Source: Actinomycetota bacterium (lineage in GTDB: Bacteria > Actinomycetota > Actinomycetes > Nanopelagicales > Nanopelagicaceae). Taken from it: a stretch of 32,122 nt of DNA. Below are positions 15,646 through 25,168 of the stretch, piece after piece (position 1 is the first letter of the stretch; every line of letters begins with the position of its first letter). A model generated the notes under the pieces. It had not been told where the DNA came from. It searched no databases and worked only from the letters and a program-made list of their open reading frames with translations. The position numbers were made by a program, and so were the translations under genes. The stretch spans positions 1-32,122 of the forward strand of contig WLPJ01000012.1 of NCBI GenBank assembly GCA_009698815.1. The letters are read 5' to 3'.

Positions 15646-16673
15646 CACCGCGCGAATTCGACGAATCTGATGCTCGCATTCGCCCAAGTCGCCGTACGCG
15701 CCCGCGCAGTAAAGACCGACCTGCGCATGCCGATGCGATCAGCGCACTAGTAACAACTGTCGATCGCGGACGCACAACCTGTATAACAAATGAAGGTGTG
15801 ATCGTCACCGCTATGAAAGCCCGCGAGATGGGGCCGAAATCTGTCGTTGTTGGTGACTTAGTTAATTTAGTAGGAGATGTAACCGGAACAACGGGTTCAC
15901 TTGCGCGCATCGTATCGATTGAGCCACGTCGCAACAGCCTTAGCCGAACTGTCGATGATGCTGCCAAAATGGAGCGCACAATTGTTGCCAATATTGATCA
16001 ATTGGTAGTTGTGGTTGCTGCTGCAAATCCAGAACCGCGGCGCGGTTTAATCGACCGTTTCCTAGTCTGCGCATTTCACGAAAATATTAAGCCAATCATC
16101 TTGGTCACCAAGACTGATGTGGCACCGGTTCCAGATTTCATGCACGAATATGAAACTCTCGGAGTTGAGATTGCAACTGCTGCAATTAAATCTGATTCGC
16201 GCGAAGTTGATTTAGATCAATTATTTTCAATTCTTAGAGGTAAGACATCGGTACTTGTTGGACATTCTGGAGTTGGTAAATCAACGCTAATAAACGCCCT
16301 TGTTCCGCACGCAGATCGCGTAACGGGTGATGTGAATGATGTGACTGGTCGTGGTCGTCACACCTCATCGAGTGCAATTGCGCTGCCATTAGCCGCTGAT
16401 TTATCACCAAAAGAAGGTTGGATAATCGATACCCCTGGAATTCGCGCATTCGGTCTTGCCCATTTAGATTCCAACCGCATCGTTGCCGCCTTCGAAGATC
16501 TTTATGAAGTCGTTCAAAATTGCATGACTAATTGCTCACACCACGAAGTGGGCTGCCAATTAAATGAATGGGCTGCGCCAAAAGGCGTTGCAAATATCGA
16601 AAGGTCTGCGCGCGTTGCCAGTCTGCGCACCTTGCTCGAACTCAAAGATTCAAACCCGCCCGCGCTAGACTGA
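15642..16673 (+). CDS. rsgA: Ribosome small-subunit biogenesis GTPase RsgA
   Basis: Circularly permuted GTPase that checks late 30S subunit assembly. The 343-residue protein has an N-terminal OB-fold region (VGDLVNLVGDV), then GTPase motifs in permuted order: G4 LVTKTD, G1 GHSGVGKSTL, G2 region GRGRHTSS, G3 DTPGIR. A C-terminal zinc-binding segment follows (NCMTNCSHHEVGC). The start ATG at 15642 overlaps the aroA stop; an in-frame upstream TTG at 15624 inside aroA is less likely. The basic N-terminus (RIRPSRRTRPRSK) is typical for actinobacterial members. Confidence 0.95.
   Translation: MTPREFDESDARIRPSRRTRPRSKDRPAHADAISALVTTVDRGRTTCITNEGVIVTAMKAREMGPKSVVVGDLVNLVGDVTGTTGSLARIVSIEPRRNSLSRTVDDAAKMERTIVANIDQLVVVVAAANPEPRRGLIDRFLVCAFHENIKPIILVTKTDVAPVPDFMHEYETLGVEIATAAIKSDSREVDLDQLFSILRGKTSVLVGHSGVGKSTLINALVPHADRVTGDVNDVTGRGRHTSSSAIALPLAADLSPKEGWIIDTPGIRAFGLAHLDSNRIVAAFEDLYEVVQNCMTNCSHHEVGCQLNEWAAPKGVANIERSARVASLRTLLELKDSNPPALD
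16666..16671 (+). promoter_or_regulatory. Predicted -10 box of leaderless hisN promoter
   Basis: TAGACT, identical to the box before aroA, lies 6 nt upstream of the hisN ATG and overlaps the rsgA stop codon. It suggests that hisN has its own promoter in addition to read-through from aroA-rsgA. Confidence 0.5.
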
Positions 16674-16677
16674 CAAC

Positions 16678-17478
16678 ATGTCTCTTACGCGGGGTAATGA
16701 TCTAGCACTTGCCATGCGCCTAGCCGATGCTGCAGATTCAATAACTTTAGCTCGTTACCAATCTTTGGATTTAGTTGTCACAACAAAACCAGATAACACC
16801 CCCGTAACTGATGCAGATAAAGCATCAGAAGAAGCAATTCGCGCTTTGCTAAAAAGCCACCGGCCAGATGATGGAATAGTTGGTGAAGAATTTGGTGATG
16901 ACGCAGCAGGTGCCCAGCGTTATTGGGTAATTGATCCAATTGATGGAACCAAGAATTTCTTGCGCGGTGTTCCAACTTGGGCCACATTAATTGGTTTAAT
17001 CGAAAAGCAGAGCGATGGTTCTGATGTTGTTGTCGTTGGCGTAGTTAGCGCACCCGCACTGTTTCGCCGCTGGCATGCCAGCGAAGGAAATGGCGCATTC
17101 GTTTCGGTAAATGGTGGCGCACCGAAGCGAATTTCAGTGTCACAGGTAAGTGAAATTAAAGATGCTTCTATTTCTTACTCTGACTTTATTGGTTGGGAAG
17201 ATCGTTTAGCGCCATTCCAAGAGATTCTAAAATCAGCCTGGCGTACTCGCGGCATCGGTGATTTCTGGTCACATATGTTGGTTGCTGAAGGCGCAGTCGA
17301 TGTCGCTATCGAACCCAAGTTGGCGATTTGGGATATGGCAGCGCTAGATATCGTTGTGCGTGAAGCTGGTGGAAGATTTACCAATACTGCAGGGGTGGAC
17401 GGCAGCCTCGGTGGAAGTGGGCTTTCTACCAACTCTGCGATTCACCAAAAGATTGTAGATAAATTAAATGGCCGTTGA
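16678..17478 (+). CDS. hisN: Histidinol-phosphatase, inositol-monophosphatase family
   Basis: Mg2+-dependent phosphatase predicted to release histidinol from histidinol phosphate in histidine synthesis. The 266-residue protein has the IMPase metal site VGEEFGDD followed by WVIDPIDGTKNFLRG, and the second motif WDMAALDIVVREAGG. The match is to the actinobacterial HisN type (the role known from Corynebacterium), but inositol-monophosphatase or related activities cannot be ruled out from sequence. It starts 4 nt after the rsgA stop and overlaps the copper ATPase start by 11 nt. Confidence 0.88.
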   Translation: MSLTRGNDLALAMRLADAADSITLARYQSLDLVVTTKPDNTPVTDADKASEEAIRALLKSHRPDDGIVGEEFGDDAAGAQRYWVIDPIDGTKNFLRGVPTWATLIGLIEKQSDGSDVVVVGVVSAPALFRRWHASEGNGAFVSVNGGAPKRISVSQVSEIKDASISYSDFIGWEDRLAPFQEILKSAWRTRGIGDFWSHMLVAEGAVDVAIEPKLAIWDMAALDIVVREAGGRFTNTAGVDGSLGGSGLSTNSAIHQKIVDKLNGR

Positions 17479-19720
17479 ACCACGCACCTTTTCAGTCACT
17501 GGAATGACCTGCTCTTCATGCGTGAATTCAATTGAAAAAACACTGAAAGAGATCGATGGAGTAAGTGCCAGCGTTAACTTTGCAACCGAGACCGTTCACA
17601 TTTTGGCGGCGGCCGAAATAAAAAGCAGCGAAATAATCAAGAAGATTAAGGGCGCCGGATATTCAGCGACGTTGGTTGAAGATGGAGCAAACCCTGCTCT
17701 ACATAATCGAAAATCTGGTCGTGCTCTATTTTTTGCGCTAATTTTTGCGATACCAACAATTGCCATTTCCATGGTGCATCAATGGCATGAAAGAGTTGAT
17801 GCTGAAGTCCTTCGTATTCTAGATTCTCTAAATATTCTGCCGCCTTTGTACTCCCCCACTGCATGGCTGGCAATCGGATTGACCGCACCACTTATATTAA
17901 TTGTCGCGCTGCCAATTCATCGCGCCGCACTTCACAATATCTTCCACCCAACAATGGATTCGCTGATTTCACTTGGCTCATTCAGTGCATTTGGTTGGTC
18001 TATTTACTCAAATGCAACTGGTGAGGGAGATGTATATACCGAGATCGCTGCAGGTGTATTGCTTTTTGTAATTTTGGGACGCTATCTGGAATCTCGGGCG
18101 AAGCATCGCGCAAGTAGTGCGCTCTCCACTTTACTGGCACTTGGCGCTAAAGAAGTGACCGTATTAAGAAATGGTCTAGAAGTAATAATTCCAATATCCG
18201 AGTTAGCAATTGGCGATGACTTTGTAGTTAAGCCAGGCGCTCGTATCGCAACTGATGGGCTGGTGATCTCCGGTGTTTCATCTGTAAATAACTCAATGAT
18301 CACTGGCGAATCAACGCCAGTTGAAATATCACCTGGTTCACGGGTAATTGGTGCATCTTTAAATAACAACGGGCGAATTATCGTGCGTGCTACCCGTGTC
18401 GGAAGTGATACAGAATTCGCTCGAATCACTGCGATGGTGGTTCAGGCGCAAGGTGTAAAAGCCCCAATTCAGCGCGTAGCCGATCGAATCTCATCCGTAT
18501 TTGTTCCGGTTGTTACAGCGCTTGCTATCGCCACATTTTTCGCTTGGTACTACTTAGGCAATGACGGCGCTGGGCATTCTGTGGCGCAATCGATTCAGAT
18601 TGCGATCACGGTTTTAGTTATTGCTTGTCCATGTGCGCTCGGATTAGCAACGCCAGTCGCGCTTTTGGTGGCATCAGGTCGCGGCGCATCACGGGGAATT
18701 GTCCTGCGCCAGCCGCGCGTTCTAGAACTGGCGCGAAAAGTCGACGTTGTTGTTCTTGATAAAACTGGCACCTTAACGACTGGTGTTATGAAAGTTATTG
18801 AGGCGGCTATTCCAACTAGCGCGCATAAAGTTTTGGGACCAGATTTTGCCAATTTTCTAAATGAAAAAACCATTCTTTCAACCGCGCTCTCTTTAGAGCT
18901 TGCTAACGATCACCCGGTTGGTCAAGCAATCTCATCTCACGCACTATCTAAAGGTGCGGTTCGCTCTGAAATCACAGACTTTGCGCAAACACCAGGTGCT
19001 GGCGTTGCAGGAAGAGTATTGCTCGGTGCCATTTCACCTGTTGTTTTAATTGGATCGCCTAAAGCAATTGCCCACAGTGCAACCGCATTTGATTCAGCGA
19101 TCGTTGAAGCAATAACTCGTGGTGAAGAAAATGGATATTCAGTGGCAGTCCTTGCTTGGGATGGTGTTGCTATTGCTGTATTTGCAATCGGTGATCAAGT
19201 CAAAGCAGATGCTGCCTCAACTATTTCAGCGCTTATTGACAAGGGAATTACCCCTTGGCTTGTCACCGGAGATAACGAGGAAAGTGCGGCGGCAATTGCT
19301 CGCACTGTCGGAATCAAAGGTGAGCATGTAATTGCGCGCGCACTTCCAGAAGAAAAACTGGCGCGAGTAAACGCTTTAAAAGCCGCTGGCCATACTGTCT
19401 TAATGATCGGTGACGGTATTAACGATGCCGCAGCACTTGCCGCAGCCGACTTAAGCATGGCGATGGGAACAGGGACAGACACAGCAATTTCCAGCGCCGA
19501 TATAACTTTGATGCGCCCAGAGTTAATGAGCGCTGTTGACGCCTTAACCCTTTCCAAGCGAACGCTTACAACCATCAAATCTAATCTTGGTTGGGCATTT
19601 GCCTACAATGTAATTGGTTTACCAATTGCTGCTGCTGGATTATTGACTCCCATGTATGCGGCAGCGGCAATGGCAGTTAGTTCGCTCTTTGTTGTTACAA
19701 ACTCACTCAGAATCAAGTGA
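17468..19720 (+). CDS. copA: Copper-translocating P-type ATPase (CopA-like)
   Basis: P1B-type ATPase that pumps copper(I) across the membrane, 750 residues. An N-terminal heavy-metal-associated domain (about residues 6-70) carries GMTCSSC (Cys15, Cys18). About eight membrane helices are visible. The intramembrane metal motif CPC is in ACPCALGLATP (about 386-396), the phosphorylated Asp in DKTGTLT (about 431), the HP motif in ANDHPVG, and the hinge GDGINDAAAL at about 647. These mark the Cu+ (P1B-1) subgroup, where export is the usual direction. The start overlaps the end of hisN. Neither a CsoR repressor nor a copper chaperone is encoded nearby. Confidence 0.94.
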   Translation: MAVEPRTFSVTGMTCSSCVNSIEKTLKEIDGVSASVNFATETVHILAAAEIKSSEIIKKIKGAGYSATLVEDGANPALHNRKSGRALFFALIFAIPTIAISMVHQWHERVDAEVLRILDSLNILPPLYSPTAWLAIGLTAPLILIVALPIHRAALHNIFHPTMDSLISLGSFSAFGWSIYSNATGEGDVYTEIAAGVLLFVILGRYLESRAKHRASSALSTLLALGAKEVTVLRNGLEVIIPISELAIGDDFVVKPGARIATDGLVISGVSSVNNSMITGESTPVEISPGSRVIGASLNNNGRIIVRATRVGSDTEFARITAMVVQAQGVKAPIQRVADRISSVFVPVVTALAIATFFAWYYLGNDGAGHSVAQSIQIAITVLVIACPCALGLATPVALLVASGRGASRGIVLRQPRVLELARKVDVVVLDKTGTLTTGVMKVIEAAIPTSAHKVLGPDFANFLNEKTILSTALSLELANDHPVGQAISSHALSKGAVRSEITDFAQTPGAGVAGRVLLGAISPVVLIGSPKAIAHSATAFDSAIVEAITRGEENGYSVAVLAWDGVAIAVFAIGDQVKADAASTISALIDKGITPWLVTGDNEESAAAIARTVGIKGEHVIARALPEEKLARVNALKAAGHTVLMIGDGINDAAALAAADLSMAMGTGTDTAISSADITLMRPELMSAVDALTLSKRTLTTIKSNLGWAFAYNVIGLPIAAAGLLTPMYAAAAMAVSSLFVVTNSLRIK

Positions 19721-19735
19721 GGATAAGTTAAGTAC

Positions 19736-19812
<77 letters not shown>

Positions 19813-19858
19813 TCGGAAGTGTCAGTCTAAAGGGTCGTTAAGCAATATCCAAATCGCT

Positions 19859-22669
19859 TTACTTACGTCCTTCAGCAGCAATCGCTGCAGCAAGTGCTGC
19901 CTTTAAGCGATCTTGTGCACGGCCATATGCTGCAAAGTCTCCCTTTGCAAGTGCGGCATTTCCATCTGCAAGTGCTTGCTTAGCATTTTGTAACGCTGAC
20001 TTTAGATCGGCAGATGCGTTATTAGTTGTAGTTGTAACTGGTGTACCAGATGATGATGTTCCAGAGTTTCCACCAAATACTTGATCGAGTGCGCCCTTAA
20101 GTGAACTGTCATAACCGATTACATCACCGAATGAGACAAGTACTTTCTGCAGCAATGGATAAGCCGCAGAGTTAGATGTTGCCTTTACATATACCGGCTG
20201 AACATAAAGCAACCCGCCGCCGACTGGAAGTGTGAGCAAGTTTCCTAGCACAACATCGGAACCGCCTTGACGCAACAAGGAAAGTGAGTTTGCAACTTCT
20301 GGCTTAGCTTCAAAGTTAGATGCAACTTGTGAAGGTCCAGCAACGTTGGTGCTGCGTGGAAGTTGTAGGACGGTTATTTTTCCGTAATTTGGCCCGTAGT
20401 TGGAATCAACCATTGCAAAGGCAGATAAATTCTCGCGGCCTCCGCGTGGAACAAATGGAGTTGTCAGTGCAAATGTTGGTTTAGTAGCTCCTGGCATTTC
20501 AACTGTCATGTAATAAGGAGGTTGCGCTCCGGCATTGGCACCGAATGTTGAAGGATCACGTGGCACACGCCAGAAATCTTGTCCGCCATAGAAGGCGGCC
20601 GCTGTTTTCACGTGATACGAGCTAAGCACGTCACGTTGCACGCGGAACATATCTTCTGGGTAGCGAATGTGCTCAAGTAGCTGATCAGACATTTTGCTCT
20701 TTGGTGTCACTGTATTTGGGAATGCCTTCATCCAGGTCTTTAGAACTGGATCTTTATCATCCCATTGGTAGAGAACAACAGTGCCGTCATAGGCGTCAAC
20801 CGTGGCTTTTACCGAGTTTCGGATGTAGTTGATATTTCGGTTGCTCTGGGCGGTAACCGATGTTGAGTTAGCAGTTAGCGCATCAGTGGTTGCGGTGCCA
20901 AGTGAAGTTGTCTGCGCATATGGATAGCCAGCACTTGTTGTGTAGCCATCAATAATCCATTGGACTTTGCCATCAACAATTGCTGGATATGGGTCTCCAT
21001 CAAGAGTCAACCATGGTGCAACTTTGGCAACGCGTTCGCGAGGTGAACGATTGTAGAGAATCTTTGATTCAGCGTTGATCAAACTTGAAAGTACGATGCG
21101 TTGTTCTTGGTATTGAATTGCAAAGAGGAGTTTGTTGAGCAAACCGCCCATTGGTACTCCACCTTTACCGGTGTAGGTGTAATTCTTCTGGCCATTTGCA
21201 GATGCGTCATCTGGATAATCAAATTCGACTGGGGTATCAGTCTTCGGTCCGCCGATGATTGAGTAATCAGGGACGTTCTCACCAAAGTAAACACGTGGTT
21301 CGAATTTACCGAGGCCAGTAGTTGGTGGAAGGTCGCCGACCAAGAAGCTCGGTTTGCCGTCAGCATCGACAGTGTTTCCGAATGCAGAGACAAAACCAAA
21401 ACCATGTGTGTAAACCAAGTGATCGTTAATCCAGTTACGGCTTGGGTTTCCATCAATATTTAATTCGCGAACCGCAACAACAGCATCGCGTTGCACGCCA
21501 TTTACTGTGTAGCGATCAACGTCTAGTGATTCTGGGAATGTGTAATAAGGCTTGATCTGCTGAAGTTGACGGAAAGTTGCTGATAAAACATTCGGATCCA
21601 TCAATCGAATATTTGCAATTGTTGCCGCATCAGATGCTAGTTGACCTGAATTAGTTGAAAGAGTTGCTTGATAATCCTTCATCTCTACTTCAGAGAGACC
21701 AAAGGCATCGCGTGTAGAGTCAATATTTCGTTGAATATAAGGGGCTTCTTTAGATGATTCAGATGGCTTTACTTGAAATTGCTGCACGGCCCCTGGATAA
21801 ACACCGGCGATTAACACAGATGAGCCAACCATCAAGGCGGTTCCGGCTGCCGGCAGTAACCAAGATTTGCGGACAATATTGGCGAAGAAGAGAAGTGAAC
21901 AGATCACGGCAATGGCGGCAAGAATTGATTTAGCAGGCAGAGTTGCATTTACATCTGTGTAAGTAAGTCCTGTTATTAATCGACTCTCTTTAAGGGCAAG
22001 TGCGAAACGATCAAACCAATATGCAACAGCTTTGATTAGAACAATTAAACCTAAAAGAACTGAAAGTTGAACGCGCGCTGCCACCGATGTGCGATCACTG
22101 CGAAGTTGTGGGCGAAGCCCGCCGTAGAGATAGTGAATAGCGGCACTGGCAAGTGTTGCCAAGATAAGAGTGGAGATGGCCCAGCCGATTAGAGTTTGAT
22201 AAAACGGCAGGCGGAAAGCAAAGAATGAAATGTCCATGTTGAACTGTGGATCATTAACACCGAAATCTGTTGAGTTCTTAAAGAGCAACCAAGAGCTCCA
22301 GAGTTGCACGCCGCTGGAACCGCCGAAGTAGAAGAGCACCACGACAACACCGGCAAAGACGAGCTTGCGAATTGGATCAATTGTTGCGCGATAACGCTCG
22401 AGGTTATCTGCCTCCATCGCCATTGAAACGTTAAATGGGCGAGAGCGAAAGGCCAGGAAAATATTTAGAGAAATAATTGATGAAGTGATTAATCCAAAAG
22501 CGATAAATAGCGCGACCTTGGTGGTAAGAACTGTTGACCAAACAGCTGTGAAGCCAACGGATTTAAACCAGAGCCAATCCACATAAACACCACTGAGTGC
22601 GACTAGCGCCCCGGCGATAACTGCCAAAATTATGAAGGTAAGGGCTAGCGGACTTGGTTTTTTCATCAT
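19859..22669 (-). CDS. UPF0182 family integral membrane protein
   Basis: Large membrane protein of 936 residues, of unknown function and conserved across actinobacteria. The N-terminal third has about seven hydrophobic segments (for example ALTFIILAVIAGALVALSGV at 8-27). It is followed by a long, probably extracytoplasmic domain with the family-typical stretches YIQRNIDSTRDAFGL, NDHLVYTHGFGFV, and ERVAKVAPWLTLDGDPYPAI. The C-terminus has a Ser/Thr/Gly-rich linker (SGTSSSGTPVTTTT) and an Ala/Lys-rich helix that could form a coiled coil. It overlaps the Lon-like protease gene by 4 nt, so the two are translationally coupled. Confidence 0.92.
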   Translation of the reverse strand: MMKKPSPLALTFIILAVIAGALVALSGVYVDWLWFKSVGFTAVWSTVLTTKVALFIAFGLITSSIISLNIFLAFRSRPFNVSMAMEADNLERYRATIDPIRKLVFAGVVVVLFYFGGSSGVQLWSSWLLFKNSTDFGVNDPQFNMDISFFAFRLPFYQTLIGWAISTLILATLASAAIHYLYGGLRPQLRSDRTSVAARVQLSVLLGLIVLIKAVAYWFDRFALALKESRLITGLTYTDVNATLPAKSILAAIAVICSLLFFANIVRKSWLLPAAGTALMVGSSVLIAGVYPGAVQQFQVKPSESSKEAPYIQRNIDSTRDAFGLSEVEMKDYQATLSTNSGQLASDAATIANIRLMDPNVLSATFRQLQQIKPYYTFPESLDVDRYTVNGVQRDAVVAVRELNIDGNPSRNWINDHLVYTHGFGFVSAFGNTVDADGKPSFLVGDLPPTTGLGKFEPRVYFGENVPDYSIIGGPKTDTPVEFDYPDDASANGQKNYTYTGKGGVPMGGLLNKLLFAIQYQEQRIVLSSLINAESKILYNRSPRERVAKVAPWLTLDGDPYPAIVDGKVQWIIDGYTTSAGYPYAQTTSLGTATTDALTANSTSVTAQSNRNINYIRNSVKATVDAYDGTVVLYQWDDKDPVLKTWMKAFPNTVTPKSKMSDQLLEHIRYPEDMFRVQRDVLSSYHVKTAAAFYGGQDFWRVPRDPSTFGANAGAQPPYYMTVEMPGATKPTFALTTPFVPRGGRENLSAFAMVDSNYGPNYGKITVLQLPRSTNVAGPSQVASNFEAKPEVANSLSLLRQGGSDVVLGNLLTLPVGGGLLYVQPVYVKATSNSAAYPLLQKVLVSFGDVIGYDSSLKGALDQVFGGNSGTSSSGTPVTTTTNNASADLKSALQNAKQALADGNAALAKGDFAAYGRAQDRLKAALAAAIAAEGRK

Positions 22670-23466
22670 GCTCCTAAGTTAGCGCAACTGCGCGGGCGAT
22701 TCGAATTGAGCGCCGATATGGCCTCTTCAAGGCTGGAAACTGCAACTATTTTAATTCCGTCAGGGATTTTTGCAACGCTAGGTGCGAGGTCTTTACAGTT
22801 TCTCTCAGGAACTATAAAGATTGTGGCTCCGGCTTTTTTGGCAGCCAAGATTTTTTCGGCAATTCCACCGATACTTCCGACGCCGCCTTTCTCATCGATC
22901 GTTCCGGTCGTTGCAACGATTCGTCCCTTTAAAATATTTTCGGGGGTCAACAACTCGACTATGCCAAGTGCGAAAGCCAACCCGCCACTGGGGCCACCAG
23001 TCTTGGCAAGTGAAATTTCAATATCACTCGGTGTGATTTTTGAAGTACCTAGCTGCGGATAATTATTTTCCAAATAATTCAGTGCGGCGAATTTGGCACT
23101 TAACTGGGAATCGACCATCTCTGTTTTGGCAATTTTCTTTTCTGCTTCAGCACTTCGCCCATCTTTGTAAAAGAGCGAGCGAGGCATAACTGAATAATCG
23201 CTGCGCATCCAGGAATAAATCAGCTCAAATCCGGTGACATAGGCAGATGGATTGGTAATTAGAATTGAGAGCAAGTAAATCTTTCCATCGCTTGAGTAAA
23301 AAGTTGGAGTAACTGAAGGCTTTTTTGAGGGAGTTATTACCTTAGTTAAAACATCTTGGGCGCTTCCTGGAGTTAAAACCACAAAAGGCAGTGGCGCAAT
23401 TAAGGCAAGTCCGAAGAAGAGTCCGAGAATAAAAGTCGCTAGCCTCGGAAGTCGGATCTGGATCAT
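22666..23466 (-). CDS. Membrane-anchored Lon-like serine protease, PDZ domain absent
   Basis: S16-type protease related to YlbL, 266 residues. An N-terminal membrane anchor is at about residues 9-31 (LATFILGLFFGLALIAPLPFVV). The catalytic dyad is Ser160 in TGGPSGGLAFALG and Lys205 in IGGIAEKILAAKKAG. The usual actinobacterial and Bacillus YlbL proteins are about 340 residues and carry a PDZ domain between the N-terminal region and the Lon domain. Here the protease strand follows NYLENNYPQLG directly, leaving no room for it. The frame is intact, so this is a natural short form rather than a sequencing break. Likely acts on the outer face of the membrane. Coupled to the UPF0182 gene. Confidence 0.87.
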   Translation of the reverse strand: MIQIRLPRLATFILGLFFGLALIAPLPFVVLTPGSAQDVLTKVITPSKKPSVTPTFYSSDGKIYLLSILITNPSAYVTGFELIYSWMRSDYSVMPRSLFYKDGRSAEAEKKIAKTEMVDSQLSAKFAALNYLENNYPQLGTSKITPSDIEISLAKTGGPSGGLAFALGIVELLTPENILKGRIVATTGTIDEKGGVGSIGGIAEKILAAKKAGATIFIVPERNCKDLAPSVAKIPDGIKIVAVSSLEEAISALNSNRPRSCANLGA

Positions 23467-23490
23467 TACTTCAAGCCATCGTCTTTAAAG

Positions 23491-23724
23491 TTAGCGCTCC
23501 ACAGGTGGTTGTACTGGATCGACTTGATCTGGTTCTTCGCTCGCCATTGTTATTTCGGCATCCCTGAAAGAATCTTGAAAACGTTGGAATTGGCCGACTG
23601 AACGAGTGGTCTCTGATTCGAACTTAGATTTAAATTGCGTTACCCAGAGAACATAACCCAGCGCGCCGATCAGGCCAGCCAGTGGGATAACCCACCAAAT
23701 AAGTGCCATAAATGCGTTGGACAT
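23491..23724 (-). CDS. Small single-pass membrane protein, unknown
   Basis: 77 residues with one membrane helix (about 7-28, ALIWWVIPLAGLIGALGYVLWV) and a charged cytoplasmic tail rich in Glu, Asp and Pro. No known domain recognised. A TAGGCT box (23737-23732) lies 7 nt before the ATG, indicating a leaderless transcript. It probably heads the run with the Lon-like protease (24-nt gap) and UPF0182 genes. Confidence 0.75.
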   Translation of the reverse strand: MSNAFMALIWWVIPLAGLIGALGYVLWVTQFKSKFESETTRSVGQFQRFQDSFRDAEITMASEEPDQVDPVQPPVER

Positions 23725-23731
23725 GTTCGGT

Positions 23732-23737
23732 AGCCTA
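23732..23737 (-). promoter_or_regulatory. Predicted -10 box upstream of the small membrane protein gene
   Basis: TAGGCT (TAnnnT) is followed by 7 nt and the ATG at 23724; no Shine-Dalgarno sequence is present. Likely drives the three-gene run 23724-19859. Confidence 0.45.
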
Positions 23738-23815
23738 TCTCTTGCGGGAAGAAAACTCGCATTGGCGTTGTTGGAAGCAATAAGTCAGATTTCACATTAG
23801 TAAAGAGGGCGGGTT

Positions 23816-25168
23816 ATGGCCAGTTTTGGATTCATCCCAAACGATCCTGACGACTCTGAAAATTCTGGAGAAAACGGCCATCCTGATTTCGAAGCAATGA
23901 TGCGCCAAATGCAAGAGCAGATGAAAGCGCAATTTGAACAACTAGGAATTAACCCTGCCGGTTTTGTAAATCCATTCACAACACTTTTCTCACAAGCAGG
24001 GCAAGGTGCATCTGCCAATGAAGGCGTGCTCTCAATTGCAACTGCGCGCGAAACCGCGAAGAAATTTGTCTCGGCTCAAGGTTTAAAACCACTTGGTACA
24101 AAAGATTTAGAAGTTGTAAGAAACGCATTTGAAATTTCTGAAGTTTGGCTTAACGAAGCAACAGCTTTCCCGGCCGCACCAACGGTTCCGACTGCGGCCA
24201 GCCGCTTGGACTGGGTAAATGAAACGATGGTTGGTTGGCATAAGACCATGGAGCCATTGGCTGCGGGGCTATCGGCTGCGATTTCCAAATTGCTTGATCA
24301 AGCTATAACCGCACAGGCGGGTGAAAACGCTGAAGGAGCGCCTCCAATAGAGATGATCACCATGATGTTGCGCTCATTTATTGGCACCATGATCGCTACC
24401 CAACTTGGCCAATCAATCGGCACCTTATCTACTTCAGTTACTGGCGCACATGATGTTGGCCTGCCCTTACTTGATCCAGCGCGCGCCATTGTTATCCCTG
24501 AAAACATTGAACTTTGGGCCACTGAATTAGAGATTGCAAAATCAGAGGTCTTTATCTATCACGCACTTCGCGAAAGCGCGGTTGCTCGACTCTTTGCAAA
24601 TAATCCTTGGTTAGTTTCTTATATTCAAAGCGCTGTTGTCGAATATGGCAAAGGAATAAATATTGATATCGATGCCATTCAACGACAAGCGCAAGAAGCC
24701 TTTGAAAAAGCCCAAGAAAATATCGGCGATGGGGTAGTACCAGGTGATCCCATGGGCATTGCCCTAGATAGCGGAATATTTACGCCTGAAGAATCACCTG
24801 CACAAAAGATCGCACTCCTTAAACTCGAAACTGTTTTAGCGTTAATAGATGGATGGACTGATGAAGTAAGCGCACTCGCCGCCGGAGATCGTCTGCCAGC
24901 AATTGAACAATTGCGCGAAACGCTGCGCCGACGTCGTGCATCGGCAGCACCCGCGCAACTTCTTTTCTCTTCAATGCTTGGCTTGCAAGTCTCGCCAAAG
25001 TTAACTCGCGAGGCGAGCACTTTCTGGAAGAAGATCCGTGAAGTTAAGTCAATTTCTGAACGTGATCAGATTTGGAGCGGTCTGCTGCCAACGGCAGATG
25101 ATTTATTAGACCCAGAAAAATTTCTTGCCAGCACATCGATTCCAGATGATCTCTCTGGCTTGCTGTAA
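23816..25168 (+). CDS. DUF2342 / Zincin_2 family protein lacking an HExxH motif
   Basis: 450 residues, related to the actinobacterial 'zinc-dependent metalloprotease / coenzyme F420 biosynthesis-associated' family. Family-type features are the Met/Gln-rich N-terminus (MMRQMQEQMKAQFEQLG), SRLDWVNETM, IGTMIATQLGQSIGTLS, and the helix YHALRESAVARLFANNPWL followed by VEYGKGINIDIDAI. The family takes its zincin name from an HExxH motif. No HExxH occurs anywhere here, and the equivalent helix reads RESAVARLF, so peptidase activity is doubtful. A purine-rich GAGGG lies before the ATG. Divergent from the small membrane protein. Confidence 0.85.
   Translation: MASFGFIPNDPDDSENSGENGHPDFEAMMRQMQEQMKAQFEQLGINPAGFVNPFTTLFSQAGQGASANEGVLSIATARETAKKFVSAQGLKPLGTKDLEVVRNAFEISEVWLNEATAFPAAPTVPTAASRLDWVNETMVGWHKTMEPLAAGLSAAISKLLDQAITAQAGENAEGAPPIEMITMMLRSFIGTMIATQLGQSIGTLSTSVTGAHDVGLPLLDPARAIVIPENIELWATELEIAKSEVFIYHALRESAVARLFANNPWLVSYIQSAVVEYGKGINIDIDAIQRQAQEAFEKAQENIGDGVVPGDPMGIALDSGIFTPEESPAQKIALLKLETVLALIDGWTDEVSALAAGDRLPAIEQLRETLRRRRASAAPAQLLFSSMLGLQVSPKLTREASTFWKKIREVKSISERDQIWSGLLPTADDLLDPEKFLASTSIPDDLSGLL

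Noticed and set aside
18082..18429. Minus-strand ORF antisense to copA
   Set aside because: The plus strand encodes conserved ATPase motifs throughout; the antisense frame has no recognisable features or ribosome-binding site.
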